From: Streptomyces lydicus
GTDB lineage: Bacteria; Actinomycetota; Actinomycetes; Streptomycetales; Streptomycetaceae
Reading direction: 5' to 3'
Assembly (NCBI RefSeq): GCF_001729485.1
Contig: NZ_CP017157.1
Coordinates: 6,758,001 to 6,822,000, forward strand
Length of the DNA stretch: 64,000 bases
Under the pieces are notes generated by a model that saw nothing but the letters and a program-made list of their open reading frames with translations, searched no databases and was not told the origin of the DNA. Position numbers and translations under genes: made by a program. Numbering within the stretch: position 1 is the first letter of the stretch; the number at the start of each line of letters is the position of its first letter. Shown piece by piece: positions 16,125 through 25,681 of the stretch.

Positions 16125-16970
16125 CTACCAGTGGGCGGGGCGGGACAGGGCGGGCGGCAGTGTGGTGGTGGCGTCGCCGCGGGCCGCGTTGACCTGGGCC
16201 TGGGTGAGGAAGAGGGCGCCGGTGAGGTCGGCGCCGCTCAGGTCGGCGTCCCGCAGATCGGCCCCGATCAGGTCCGCCTGCCGCAGATCGGCGCCCCGGA
16301 GGTCGGCGGCGATGAGGTACGCCCCGCGCAGGTTGGCGCCCCGCAGGTCGGCCTTCCGCAGCCGGGCCCCCATCAGGTCGGCGCCCCGGCGCTCCTTCTT
16401 GCGGCCCGGAACCGTGGCCCGTACGAGCTCGCTGGTGCGCAGCAGCAGGGCGTTGACCTCACCGCGGTGGGCCGGCACGTCCAGCCGGCCGAGCTCCTCG
16501 GCGCTGCCCCGGGTGAGGCGTTCGGTCTTCTCCAGGGCGGCGCGCAGCGCGGTGTGGACCGGGCGGGCGTCCGGCAGGCCCAGTGCCTCGGTGAGGTACC
16601 AGAGGAGTTCGTGCAGCTGCCGCATGACCGGGAAGACGTCGAACATCTGCCGGGCGGTGCCCGGTGCCTGCCGCCAGTCCCGGCCGCCGAAGGTGACCTG
16701 GGAGACCTTCTGGCCGGCGCCGAAGCAGTCGAAGACGGTGCAGCCGGAGAAGCCCCGCCCCCGCAGGTCGGCGTGGATGCCGCAGCGGAAGTCGGTCTGC
16801 AGGTTCGGGCAGGGCCGCCCGGCGTCCTTGTCGATCGCGAAGTCCGCGGAGGCGGCGAAGGGCAGCGCCACACAGCACAGCCCGAAGCAACTGCCGCAGT
16901 CGGACACCAGGTCCAGCTCGGTGGGGGGCGGATTCGACTGCTTGCGGTCCTGCGGACGTTCTGCGGACAC
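16125..16970 (-). CDS. Pentapeptide-repeat protein with N-terminal Cys-rich domain
   Basis: A 281-residue soluble protein. The first 100 residues hold a cysteine cluster ([29 protein letters not shown]) that could bind metal. A helical middle follows. The C-terminal 70 residues are pentapeptide repeats ([15 protein letters not shown]), which form a right-handed beta-helix. No function is known to me for this combination; some pentapeptide proteins mimic DNA. The GTG start at 16970 was chosen because the sequence upstream of it is Arg-rich and unlike coding sequence. Confidence 0.75.
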   Translation of the reverse strand: MSAERPQDRKQSNPPPTELDLVSDCGSCFGLCCVALPFAASADFAIDKDAGRPCPNLQTDFRCGIHADLRGRGFSGCTVFDCFGAGQKVSQVTFGGRDWRQAPGTARQMFDVFPVMRQLHELLWYLTEALGLPDARPVHTALRAALEKTERLTRGSAEELGRLDVPAHRGEVNALLLRTSELVRATVPGRKKERRGADLMGARLRKADLRGANLRGAYLIAADLRGADLRQADLIGADLRDADLSGADLTGALFLTQAQVNAARGDATTTLPPALSRPAHW

Positions 16971-17147
16971 GGTGCGGGTACTCCTGCGGGCGGCGGGCGG
17001 CGCACCTGCGGCGCCGGAAGAAGGGTCCATTCTTCCAGTCCGCGTACGGGGCGCCCGCGCCGGGCCGCCCCCCGCAGCCGACCACCGCGGCCGCGGCCGG
17101 ACCCGCGCCCCTCTCTCACGGAACGTCAGGACTGCTACTTTCACGGC

Positions 17148-17702
17148 ATGTTGCAGCGGATGTCCGGCGTGTTCATCGGTGCCTTCTTCGGGACGGTCTT
17201 CGTCGTCGCCAATGCCCACGACCCCTTGAATCCCACGATCGGGAACGCGCTGCGGGTGCTCGCGGTGCTCACTTTCGGGGGACTGCTGGCGCTGGCGCTG
17301 CGGGCCGGGCGCCGGAGCGGGCCCGCCGTGGGCGTCCCCGGGGCTCCCCGGGGGAGCTGGTACGGCGGGAAGTTCGGCTTCGTCGTGGCGGCCGAGGTGG
17401 TGCTGCTGATCGGCGGCAACCTCGCCCTGCGCGGGGCGGGCGCCCCGGCGGAGACGGCCGTGGCCTGGATCGCGCTGATCGTCGGGCTGCACTTCCTGGC
17501 GCTGACCGCGGTCTGGAAGCAGCGCAGCATCGCCGTACCGGGCACCGCGCTGACCGCGCTCGGTCTGACCGGCCTGGGGATGGCGGCGACCTCCGCCGTG
17601 GCGTGGGTGCCGTTCGTGAGCGGTGTGCTGTCCGGCGTGGCACTGCTGGGCGGCTGCGCCTACGCCATCGCCCACGCCTACCGCGCGACCGCACGGCCGT
17701 AG
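17148..17702 (+). CDS. Integral membrane protein of unknown function
   Basis: A 184-residue protein with about five hydrophobic segments (near residues 5-22, 33-50, 82-100, 110-128 and 145-175). No catalytic motif is visible. The start at ATG 17148 is chosen over the in-frame ATG at 17160. It converges with the rhomboid-like gene. Confidence 0.65.
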   Translation: MLQRMSGVFIGAFFGTVFVVANAHDPLNPTIGNALRVLAVLTFGGLLALALRAGRRSGPAVGVPGAPRGSWYGGKFGFVVAAEVVLLIGGNLALRGAGAPAETAVAWIALIVGLHFLALTAVWKQRSIAVPGTALTALGLTGLGMAATSAVAWVPFVSGVLSGVALLGGCAYAIAHAYRATARP

Positions 17703-17755
17703 GGCCACCGGACGGACGACACGGGCGCATCCGCCGAGGGGCGAGGGGCCGCGGC

Positions 17756-18616
17756 TCAGTGCAGCCGCGCGCCGCGCAGTGCCGGGTGCCCCAGGTCGCC
17801 GAGGAGCGGCACCGGACCGGTGCGGTGGACGCGCCAGCGGCGGAGCAGCGGCCAGCCGGCCACCCCCAGGGCGACGGAGAGCAGGTGGCCCCAGTCGGTC
17901 ATCGGGTCGGCGTAGGCCAGCAGATCGGTGAGGGCCAGATAGCCGACGCCCACCAGCAGCGGCCAGCGCACCCAGGCCGGAAGCACGCCCGCGAGGGCTC
18001 CGATGCAGGTCATCACGCCGAAGCTGATGCCGTAGTCGAGGCGGTGCAGGGAACTCTCCGGCAGCTGGCCGGCGGCGACCGAGAAGGCGACGGGCAGCTC
18101 GGTGGCGAGGGTGGCCAGCGCGTGGCCGCCGAAGAAGACCGCGGCGGTGCGCAGTCCGCCGATCCGCCGCTCCAGGGCCGTCAGCACGAAGAGGAAGGCG
18201 AGCGCGTACGCCGAGGCCATCCCGCCGGCGATCCACAGCGCGCTGGCCACCAGCACCAGCAGCGGCGCCTGCGCGAGGTGGACGACGTCGGTGCTGGAGC
18301 CCTGCAGCAGTTCGGAGACCAGGCCCGGGTCGGCGTACTCGGCGAACAGCGAGGTGCCCACCAGCAGGAGCGCGTAGCCGAAGGTGAAGGGGGTGCCGGC
18401 GGGGGTGGGCAGCAGCAGCCAGGGCCGCGGCCGGGCACGCGCCGGCCGGAGCGGTGGCGCCGCCCCGTCCGCGGGGGCCGCGGCGCCCGGGTCCCGCTGC
18501 CGGGGGATGCCCGGCAGCACCGGGAGCGGGTCCGCCGGCCGCTCACCACCGGCCGGAGCCCGGCCCTCCGACGCCCGCTCCCCCTGCATTCCCCCGAGGG
18601 TTTCCAGCCTGCTCAC
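17756..18616 (-). CDS. Rhomboid-family membrane protein
   Basis: A 286-residue protein with a Pro/Ala-rich cytoplasmic N-terminus of about 75 residues and six or more membrane helices. Rhomboid landmarks are present: a His-containing [10 protein letters not shown] helix, the serine motif GISFG and a histidine in [11 protein letters not shown] of the last helix. These support an intramembrane serine protease, although the family also contains inactive members. The GTG start at 18616 is backed by GGAAGGGG nine bases upstream. The ATG at 18589 has its purines too close. Confidence 0.75.
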   Translation of the reverse strand: MSRLETLGGMQGERASEGRAPAGGERPADPLPVLPGIPRQRDPGAAAPADGAAPPLRPARARPRPWLLLPTPAGTPFTFGYALLLVGTSLFAEYADPGLVSELLQGSSTDVVHLAQAPLLVLVASALWIAGGMASAYALAFLFVLTALERRIGGLRTAAVFFGGHALATLATELPVAFSVAAGQLPESSLHRLDYGISFGVMTCIGALAGVLPAWVRWPLLVGVGYLALTDLLAYADPMTDWGHLLSVALGVAGWPLLRRWRVHRTGPVPLLGDLGHPALRGARLH

Positions 18617-18853
18617 GGTCCTGGGCCCCTTCCGTCCATGCGCATCCGGTGAGCCGTGCCCGTGCCGCCCGGCGGTGCGTGCTCGCTCTGCCCTGCACAA
18701 CGTCGCGCACCAGCCTGCACGCTCAACCCATGAAGAAGCTGTGTGAGTGAGATGCATCACGTCGGGCAACGGTCGCCGGGGGCCGCCGCGTCCGGCCCGC
18801 CGGCCCCGCAAACGAGGTGGACCGCCGCGGCCCGCGTTGGCCACCATGGCCGC

Positions 18854-19603
18854 ATGGCGTCCGTTACTCCTCCGCATCCGACGACCGGTCCGGCCCCGGC
18901 CCCCCGCACGCTCGACCGCCGCGAGGGCCCGTACGGCGAGGTGGTGCTGCGGCAACGGGACGGGTCCCCCGCCGGGCCCGGCGCCCCGGCGGCCCGCGTC
19001 GTCTACGAGATCATCGCCAACGGCTGCTTCCTGATGGACACCTCCGACGGCCGCTCCGAGCGGCTGCTGGTCGACGCCGCGCTGGCCGCACTGCCGGCCG
19101 GCCGCGCACGGCCCGCGGTGCTGATCGGCGGCCTGGGCGTCGGATTCTCGCTGGCCCGCGCCGCCGAGCAGCCGCGCTGGGGCCGGATCGCCGTCGTCGA
19201 GCGCGAGGCGGCGGTCATCGACTGGCACCGCACGGGCCCGTTGTCCGACGTCTCGGCGGCCGCCCTCGCCGACCCGCGCTGCGAGATCCTGCACACCGAC
19301 CTCGTCGCCCACCTGCGCGCCGACGCGGGCGGGGACACCTACGACGCGCTGTGCCTGGACATCGACAACGGCCCCGACTGGACCGTCACCGAGGGCAACG
19401 ACACCCTCTACTCCCCCACCGGCCTCGCGGCCTGCCACGACCGCCTGACACCCGGCGGAGTGCTCGCCGTGTGGTCCGCGCAGCCCTCGCCGGCATTCGA
19501 GGAAGCCTTGCGAAATGCCGGTTTCAGCGGGGTGCGTACGGAAGAGATCCCGGTTGTCCGAGGCGTCCCCGACGTGGTCCATCTCGCGCGCAAGGGCGCG
19601 TAG
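18854..19603 (+). CDS. Spermidine-synthase-like protein
   Basis: A 249-residue Rossmann-fold protein of the spermidine synthase/methyltransferase type. The nucleotide-binding strand VLIGGLGVGFSLA is followed by an acidic strand end VVEREAAV and the segment LCLDIDNGPDW. Actinobacterial members lack most putrescine-site residues, so polyamine synthesis is not assured. Two ATGs (18846 out of frame and 18854 in frame) lie close together; 18854 is used. It is followed after 73 bp by a two-component operon. Confidence 0.7.
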   Translation: MASVTPPHPTTGPAPAPRTLDRREGPYGEVVLRQRDGSPAGPGAPAARVVYEIIANGCFLMDTSDGRSERLLVDAALAALPAGRARPAVLIGGLGVGFSLARAAEQPRWGRIAVVEREAAVIDWHRTGPLSDVSAAALADPRCEILHTDLVAHLRADAGGDTYDALCLDIDNGPDWTVTEGNDTLYSPTGLAACHDRLTPGGVLAVWSAQPSPAFEEALRNAGFSGVRTEEIPVVRGVPDVVHLARKGA

Positions 19604-19676
19604 CCGACAGTCGCGCCGTGCCCGTACGCTGCTGCCCAGCAAGACGCGACCACGCAGGGACATGCAGGGGCGGGCG

Positions 19677-20414
19677 ATGGACCAGACTCAGACAACGCAG
19701 GGCGGCGCCGCTGCCACGCCGGGTGCCCAGCGCCGGGTGCTGGTCGTGGAGGACGACCCGACGATCGTCGACGCCATCGCGGCCCGGCTGCGCGCCGAGG
19801 GCTTCCAGGTGCAGACCGCCACCGACGGCCCGGCCGCGGTGGAGACGGCCGAGGCGTGGCAGCCCGATCTGCTCGTCCTGGACGTGATGCTGCCGGGCTT
19901 CGACGGCCTGGAGGTGTGCCGCCGGGTGCAGGCGCAGCGCCCGGTCCCGGTGATGATGCTCACCGCCCGGGACGACGAGACGGACATGCTGGTCGGCCTC
20001 GGCGTCGGCGCCGACGACTACATGACCAAGCCGTTCTCCATGCGGGAGCTGGCCGCGCGGGTGCATGTCCTGCTGCGCCGGGTCGAGCGCGCCGCGCTGG
20101 CCGCGCACACCCCGCGCAGCGGCATCCTGCGCCTGGGCGAGCTGGAGATCGACCACGCCCAGCGCCGGGTCCGGGTGCGCGGCGCCGACGTCCACCTGAC
20201 GCCCACCGAGTTCGATCTGCTGGTCTGCCTGGCGAACACCCCGCGCGCGGTGCTCTCCCGTGAGCAGCTGCTGGCCGAGGTGTGGGACTGGGCGGACGCC
20301 TCCGGGACGCGCACGGTCGACAGCCACATCAAGGCCCTGCGCCGCAAGATCGGCGCCGAGCGGATCCGCACGGTGCACGGCGTCGGGTACGCGCTGGAGA
20401 CCCCGGCCGCATGA
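19677..20414 (+). CDS. OmpR-family response regulator
   Basis: A 245-residue DNA-binding response regulator. The receiver domain begins VLVVEDDPTIVDA, has the phosphoacceptor aspartate in LLVLDVMLPG and a lysine in MTKPFS. The C-terminal winged helix starts near residue 145 (LRLGELEIDHAQRRV) and ends RTVHGVGYALE. The ATG at 19677 has AGGGG six bases upstream. It overlaps the kinase by ATGA. The operon lies directly upstream of kgd. Confidence 0.93.
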   Translation: MDQTQTTQGGAAATPGAQRRVLVVEDDPTIVDAIAARLRAEGFQVQTATDGPAAVETAEAWQPDLLVLDVMLPGFDGLEVCRRVQAQRPVPVMMLTARDDETDMLVGLGVGADDYMTKPFSMRELAARVHVLLRRVERAALAAHTPRSGILRLGELEIDHAQRRVRVRGADVHLTPTEFDLLVCLANTPRAVLSREQLLAEVWDWADASGTRTVDSHIKALRRKIGAERIRTVHGVGYALETPAA

Positions 20415-21547
20415 CGCGGCGGCACCCGTCCGCGCGCCGCTGGTGGCAGCCGCCGCTGCGGGAGTTGTGGCAGCGGGCCTGGGAGGCACTGCGCCCCCTG
20501 GACCCGTACCGCTCCGTGAAGGCCGCGCTCGGCGCGCTGGTCAGCGTCTCGGTGATCATCACCACACTCCTGGTGTTCGTCGCCATGCGCTCGGCCACCG
20601 AGCTGCGGGTGATCACGATCTTCTCGATCATCGCCTCGCTGCTGATCACCCAGTTCGTGGCCAACAACCTGACCGCCCCGCTCGGCGAGATGACGGACGT
20701 CACCCGCGCGATGGCGCACGGTGACTACAGCCGCCGGGTGCGCTCCGAGCGCCGCGACGAGTTCGGCGACCTCGCGGAGGCGTTCAACCGCATGGCGGCC
20801 GACCTGGAGGCGGTGGACACCCACCGCAAGGAGCTGGTGGCCAATGTCTCGCACGAGCTGCGCACGCCCATCGCCGCGTTGCGCGCCGTCCTGGAGAACG
20901 TCGTCGACGGGGTCTGCGAGCCCGATCCGGAGACGATGCGCACCGCGCTGAAGCAGACCGAGCGGCTCGGCAGGCTGGTCGAACACCTCCTGGACCTGTC
21001 CAGGCTGGACAACGGCGTGGTGCCGCTGCACGCCCGCCGCTTCGAGGTCTGGCCGTACCTGTCCGGGGTGCTCAAGGAGGCCAACATGAGCCGCGGCGCC
21101 TCCACGCTGTCCGGCACCGGCACCCACACCCGTACGGACGTCCACCTCCACCTCGACGTCTCGCCGCCGGAGCTGACCGCGCACGCCGACGCCGAGCGGC
21201 TCCACCAGGTCGTGGCGAATCTCATCGACAACGCGATCAAACACAGCCCGCGCCACGGCCGGGTCACGGTGCACGCCCGGCGCGGCGACGGGCCGGGGAG
21301 CCTGGTGGTGGAGGTCCAGGACGAGGGGCCCGGCATCCCCGAGTCGGAGCGCTACCGGGTCTTCGAGCGGTTCAACCGCGGCGGCCCGGGCACCTCGGGC
21401 CCCGGCACGGACGGCGGTACGGGACTGGGCCTGGCGATCGCCCGCTGGGCGGTGGACCTGCACGGTGGACGGATCGGGGTGGCCGAATCGTCGAAGGGTT
21501 GCCGGATTCGAGTCACTCTTCCGGGTAGGGAAGCAACGCGGAGCTGA
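20411..21547 (+). CDS. Sensor histidine kinase
   Basis: A 378-residue kinase partner of the preceding regulator. It has two membrane segments separated by a very short outside loop (residues 36-60 and 66-85), so it probably senses the membrane itself. HAMP follows (residues 88-135), then the H-box NVSHELRTPIAAL, the N-box NLIDNAIKHSP and the G-boxes DEGPGIP and GTGLGLAI. The ATG overlaps the regulator stop by four bases. Confidence 0.93.
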   Translation: MTRRHPSARRWWQPPLRELWQRAWEALRPLDPYRSVKAALGALVSVSVIITTLLVFVAMRSATELRVITIFSIIASLLITQFVANNLTAPLGEMTDVTRAMAHGDYSRRVRSERRDEFGDLAEAFNRMAADLEAVDTHRKELVANVSHELRTPIAALRAVLENVVDGVCEPDPETMRTALKQTERLGRLVEHLLDLSRLDNGVVPLHARRFEVWPYLSGVLKEANMSRGASTLSGTGTHTRTDVHLHLDVSPPELTAHADAERLHQVVANLIDNAIKHSPRHGRVTVHARRGDGPGSLVVEVQDEGPGIPESERYRVFERFNRGGPGTSGPGTDGGTGLGLAIARWAVDLHGGRIGVAESSKGCRIRVTLPGREATRS

Positions 21548-21558
21548 CATCCCGGTTG

Positions 21559-21572
21559 ACGTCACCTGACGT
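21559..21572. promoter_or_regulatory. Palindrome ACGTCA-CC-TGACGT upstream of kgd
   Basis: An inverted repeat with perfect 6-bp arms lies just after the kinase stop and about 225 bp before kgd. TGACG recurs several times in this 250-bp gap. It may be an operator for kgd transcription. No binding protein can be named. Confidence 0.3.
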
Positions 21573-21797
21573 AGGGTCGGTGGTAGGAGCATTCATCCCA
21601 TGGGTGCGACGGCGGTAAGTCCTACCCGGACGCGGGCAAACTACGTGTGTTTCCCGCCAAGTCATGCCCCGAAACCCGTCGGGGAATGTGACGTGCGTGA
21701 CGAGTAGCCCTCCCGGACTGCACCAAAGGTCACAAGAGGCGTAGCCTTTATTCCCGCTGTCCACCACCTTAGGAAGCGGAAGAGGGCGGTTGCCGCC

Positions 21798-24700
21798 GTG
21801 TCGCTACAGTCCCCCAACAGCTCGAGCATCTCGACCGAGGCCGATCAAGAGGGGCAGGGCAAGAGCCCTGCTGCCGCATTCGGCCCGAACGAGTGGCTCG
21901 TCGACGAGATCTACCAGCAGTACCTCCAGGACCCGAACTCGGTAGACCGAGCCTGGTGGGACTTCTTCGCCGACTACAAGCCGGGCGGCGCCACCGCGCC
22001 GAGCGCACCGGCGGAGGGCTCCCCCGGTGCGGCTGACGCCGTGCTGCCCCCCGCTGCTGCCCCGGACCGGTCGGCTCCCGCCGCGCCGGCCCAGCCGAAG
22101 CCTGCAGCTGCCGCGCCGGCGACCCCGGCGAAGCCGGCCGCGAGCGCTCCGGCCCCGGCCAAGCCCGCCGCCGCGAAGCCGGCCGCGAAGCCGGCCGCCG
22201 CGAAGGAGACCGAGGCCCCCGAAGGCCCCGAGTACGTCGTCCTGCGCGGGCCCTCGGCCGCCGTGGCGAAGAACATGAACGCCTCGCTGGAGCTGCCGAC
22301 GGCCACGTCCGTCCGCGCGGTCCCGGTGAAGCTGCTGTTCGACAACCGCATCGTCATCAACAACCATCTGAAGCGCGCCCGTGGCGGGAAGGTCTCCTTC
22401 ACCCACATCATCGGGTACGCGATGGTGCAGGCCCTCAAGGCCATGCCGTCGATGAACTACTCCTTCGCGCAGAAGGACGGCAAGCCGACGCTGGTCAAGC
22501 CCGAGCACGTCAACCTCGGTCTGGCCATCGACCTCGTGAAGCCCAGCGGTGAACGCCAGCTGGTCGTCGCGGCCATCAAGGCGGCCGAGACGATGACCTT
22601 CTTCGAGTTCTGGCAGGCGTACGAGGACATCGTCCGCCGGGCCCGCGACAACAAGCTGACGATGGACGACTTCACCGGGGTCACCGCGTCGCTGACGAAC
22701 CCCGGCGGCATCGGCACCGTCCACTCCGTGCCGCGTCTGATGCCCGGCCAGTCCATGATCATGGGCGTCGGCTCGATGGACTACCCGGCGGAGTTCCAGG
22801 GCACCTCCCAGGACGCCCTGAACAAGCTCGGCGTCTCCAAGGTCATGACGCTGACCAGCACGTACGACCACCGCGTGATCCAGGGCGCCGCCTCCGGCGA
22901 ATTCCTGCGCATCATGAACCAGCTGCTGCTCGGCGAGAACGATTTCTTCGACGACATCTTCAAGTCGCTGCGGATCCCGTACGAGCCGGTCCGCTGGCTG
23001 CGGGACATCGACGCCTCGCACGACGACGACGTCACCAAGGCCGCCCGGGTCTTCGAGCTGATCCACTCCTACCGGGTCCGCGGCCACGTCATGGCCGACA
23101 CCGACCCGCTGGAGTACCACCAGCGCAAGCACCCCGACCTCGACATCACCGAGCACGGCCTCACCCTGTGGGACCTGGAGCGCGAGTTCGCGGTCGGCGG
23201 CTTCGCCAGCAAGTCCATGATGAAGCTGCGCGACATCCTGGGCGTGCTGCGTGACTCGTACTGCCGCACCACCGGCATCGAGTTCATGCACATCCAGGAC
23301 CCCAAGCAGCGCAAGTGGATCCAGGACCGGGTCGAGCGTCCGCACAAGTCGCCCGAGCGCGAGGAGCAGCTGCGCATCCTGCGCCGGCTGAACTCCGCCG
23401 AGGCGTTCGAGACGTTCCTGCAGACCAAGTACGTCGGCCAGAAGCGCTTCTCGCTGGAGGGCGGCGAGTCCGTCATCCCGCTGCTGGACGCGGTCATCGA
23501 CTCCGCGGCCGAGTCGCGGCTGGACGAGGTCGTCATCGGCATGGCCCACCGCGGCCGCCTCAACGTCCTCGCCAACATCGTCGGCAAGTCGTACGCGCAG
23601 ATCTTCCGCGAGTTCGAGGGCAACCTCGACCCGAAGTCGATGCACGGCTCCGGCGACGTGAAGTACCACCTGGGCGCGGAGGGCACCTTCACCGGCCTGG
23701 ACGGCGAGCAGATCACCGTCTCGCTCACCGCCAACCCCTCCCACCTGGAGGCCGTGGACCCGGTCGTCGAGGGTGTCGCGCGCGCCAAGCAGGACATCAT
23801 CGGCAAGGGCGGCACGGACTTCACCGTCCTGCCGATCCAGCTGCACGGTGACGCGGCGTTCGCCGGCCAGGGCGTGGTCGCCGAGACGCTGAACATGTCG
23901 CAGCTGCGCGGCTACCGCACCGGCGGCACGGTGCACGTCGTCATCAACAACCAGGTCGGCTTCACCGCCGCCCCGGAGTCGTCGCGCTCCTCCATGTACG
24001 CCACCGACGTGGCCCGCATGATCGAGGCGCCGATCTTCCACGTGAACGGTGACGACCCCGAGGCCGTCGTCCGCGTCGCCCGTCTGGCCTTCGAGTTCCG
24101 CCAGGCGTTCAACAAGGACGTGGTCATCGACCTGATCTGCTACCGCCGCCGCGGGCACAACGAGTCGGACAACCCGGCCTTCACCCAGCCGCTGATGTAC
24201 GACCTGATCGACAAGAAGCGCTCGGTGCGCAAGCTGTACACCGAGTCGCTGATCGGCCGGGGCGACATCACCCTCGAAGAGGCGGAGCAGGCGCTCCAGG
24301 ACTTCCAGGGCCAGCTGGAGAAGGTCTTCACCGAGGTCCGTGACGCCACGACGACCCCGGCCGTGCCCGAGGTGCCGCAGCCCAAGGCGGAGTTCCCGGT
24401 CTACGTCGACACCGCGATCTCCCAGGAGGTCGTCAAGCGGATCGCCGAGTCGCAGGTGAACATCCCCGAGCACATCACCGTGCATCCGCGTCTGCTGCCG
24501 CAGTTGCAGCGCCGCGCGGCCCAGGTCGAGGACAACACCATCGACTGGGGCATGGGCGAGACCCTCGCCGTCGGCTCGCTGCTGATGGAGGGCACCCCGG
24601 TCCGGCTCGCCGGCCAGGACTCCCGCCGCGGCACGTTCGGCCAGCGCCACGCGGTGCTGATCGACCGGGAGACCGGCGAGGACTACACCCCGCTGCTCTA

Positions 24701-25589
24701 CCTGTCCGAGGACCAGGCCCGCTTCAACGTCTACGACTCGCTGCTCAGCGAGTACGCGGCGATGGGCTTCGAGTACGGCTACTCGCTGGCCCGCCCGGAG
24801 TCGCTGGTCATGTGGGAGGCGCAGTTCGGCGACTTCGTCAACGGCGCCCAGACGATCGTGGACGAGTTCATCTCCTCCGCCGAGCAGAAGTGGGGCCAGA
24901 CGTCCGGCGTCACCCTGCTGCTCCCGCACGGCTACGAGGGCCAGGGCCCGGACCACTCCTCGGCCCGCATCGAGCGGTTCCTCCAGCTGTGCGCGCAGAA
25001 CAACATGACCGTCGCGATGCCGACGCTGCCGTCGAACTACTTCCACCTCCTGCGGTGGCAGGTGCACAACCCGCACCACAAGCCGCTGGTCGTCTTCACC
25101 CCGAAGTCGATGCTGCGCCTGAAGGCCGCGTCGTCGAAGACGGAGGAGTTCACCACGGGCGGCTTCCGTCCCGTCATCGGTGACGCGTCGGTCAAGGCCG
25201 AGGACGTCCGCAAGGTCGTCTTCACCTCCGGCAAGGTCTACTACGACCTGGACGCCGAGCGGCAGAAGCGCGGCGCGACCGACACCGCGATCGTCCGCAT
25301 CGAGCGGCTGTACCCGCTGCCCGGCAAGGAACTCCAGGCGGAGATCGCCAAGTTCCCGAACGCCGAGAAGTACCTGTGGGCGCAGGAAGAGCCGGCGAAC
25401 CAGGGTGCCTGGCCGTTCCTCGGCCTCAACCTGATCGACCACCTCGACCTGGCCGTCGGCGCGGACGTGCCGCACGGCGAGCGCCTGCGCCGCATCTCGC
25501 GGCCGCACTCCTCGTCGCCGGCCGTCGGTTCCGCCAAGCGTCACCAGGCGGAGCAGGCACAGCTGGTCGCGGAGGTCTTCGACGCGTAA
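21798..25589 (+). CDS. kgd: Multifunctional 2-oxoglutarate decarboxylase/dehydrogenase (E1-E2 fusion)
   Basis: A 1263-residue TCA-cycle enzyme of the actinobacterial Kgd/OdhA type. An E1 N-terminal helix ([16 protein letters not shown]) is followed by an Ala/Pro/Lys-rich linker (about residues 50-135). An E2 acyltransferase domain without lipoyl domain follows (about 140-375, with the HxxxD-type segment DHRVIQG). The thiamin-diphosphate E1 domain runs from about 380 to the end and contains AHRGRLNVL and the GDAAF...NNQVGF cofactor motif. It yields succinyl-CoA with separate E2/E3, or succinic semialdehyde. The GTG start is at 21798. In relatives, GarA-type FHA proteins inhibit this enzyme. 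Confidence 0.95.
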   Translation: MSLQSPNSSSISTEADQEGQGKSPAAAFGPNEWLVDEIYQQYLQDPNSVDRAWWDFFADYKPGGATAPSAPAEGSPGAADAVLPPAAAPDRSAPAAPAQPKPAAAAPATPAKPAASAPAPAKPAAAKPAAKPAAAKETEAPEGPEYVVLRGPSAAVAKNMNASLELPTATSVRAVPVKLLFDNRIVINNHLKRARGGKVSFTHIIGYAMVQALKAMPSMNYSFAQKDGKPTLVKPEHVNLGLAIDLVKPSGERQLVVAAIKAAETMTFFEFWQAYEDIVRRARDNKLTMDDFTGVTASLTNPGGIGTVHSVPRLMPGQSMIMGVGSMDYPAEFQGTSQDALNKLGVSKVMTLTSTYDHRVIQGAASGEFLRIMNQLLLGENDFFDDIFKSLRIPYEPVRWLRDIDASHDDDVTKAARVFELIHSYRVRGHVMADTDPLEYHQRKHPDLDITEHGLTLWDLEREFAVGGFASKSMMKLRDILGVLRDSYCRTTGIEFMHIQDPKQRKWIQDRVERPHKSPEREEQLRILRRLNSAEAFETFLQTKYVGQKRFSLEGGESVIPLLDAVIDSAAESRLDEVVIGMAHRGRLNVLANIVGKSYAQIFREFEGNLDPKSMHGSGDVKYHLGAEGTFTGLDGEQITVSLTANPSHLEAVDPVVEGVARAKQDIIGKGGTDFTVLPIQLHGDAAFAGQGVVAETLNMSQLRGYRTGGTVHVVINNQVGFTAAPESSRSSMYATDVARMIEAPIFHVNGDDPEAVVRVARLAFEFRQAFNKDVVIDLICYRRRGHNESDNPAFTQPLMYDLIDKKRSVRKLYTESLIGRGDITLEEAEQALQDFQGQLEKVFTEVRDATTTPAVPEVPQPKAEFPVYVDTAISQEVVKRIAESQVNIPEHITVHPRLLPQLQRRAAQVEDNTIDWGMGETLAVGSLLMEGTPVRLAGQDSRRGTFGQRHAVLIDRETGEDYTPLLYLSEDQARFNVYDSLLSEYAAMGFEYGYSLARPESLVMWEAQFGDFVNGAQTIVDEFISSAEQKWGQTSGVTLLLPHGYEGQGPDHSSARIERFLQLCAQNNMTVAMPTLPSNYFHLLRWQVHNPHHKPLVVFTPKSMLRLKAASSKTEEFTTGGFRPVIGDASVKAEDVRKVVFTSGKVYYDLDAERQKRGATDTAIVRIERLYPLPGKELQAEIAKFPNAEKYLWAQEEPANQGAWPFLGLNLIDHLDLAVGADVPHGERLRRISRPHSSSPAVGSAKRHQAEQAQLVAEVFDA

Positions 25590-25623
25590 GGCGTCGGGCC
25601 ACCGGTCGTACCGGGACCGTCAC

Positions 25624-25659
25624 AAGGGCCCGTCCCCGCTGCTGCGGGGGCGGGCCCTT
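25624..25659. terminator. Bidirectional terminator between kgd and the TPR gene
   Basis: A 16-bp stem (one G-T pair) with loop TGCT is flanked by AA/TT, so both strands carry a GC-rich hairpin with a short U-tract. It separates converging stops at 25589 and 25682. Confidence 0.8.
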
Positions 25660-25681
25660 CGGCGTACCGGAAAGCGGGGCG

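Noticed and set aside
21804..25544. 1246-residue minus-strand open frame opposite kgd
   Set aside because: It is a shadow of the well supported kgd gene; its protein is low-complexity and unlike any family.
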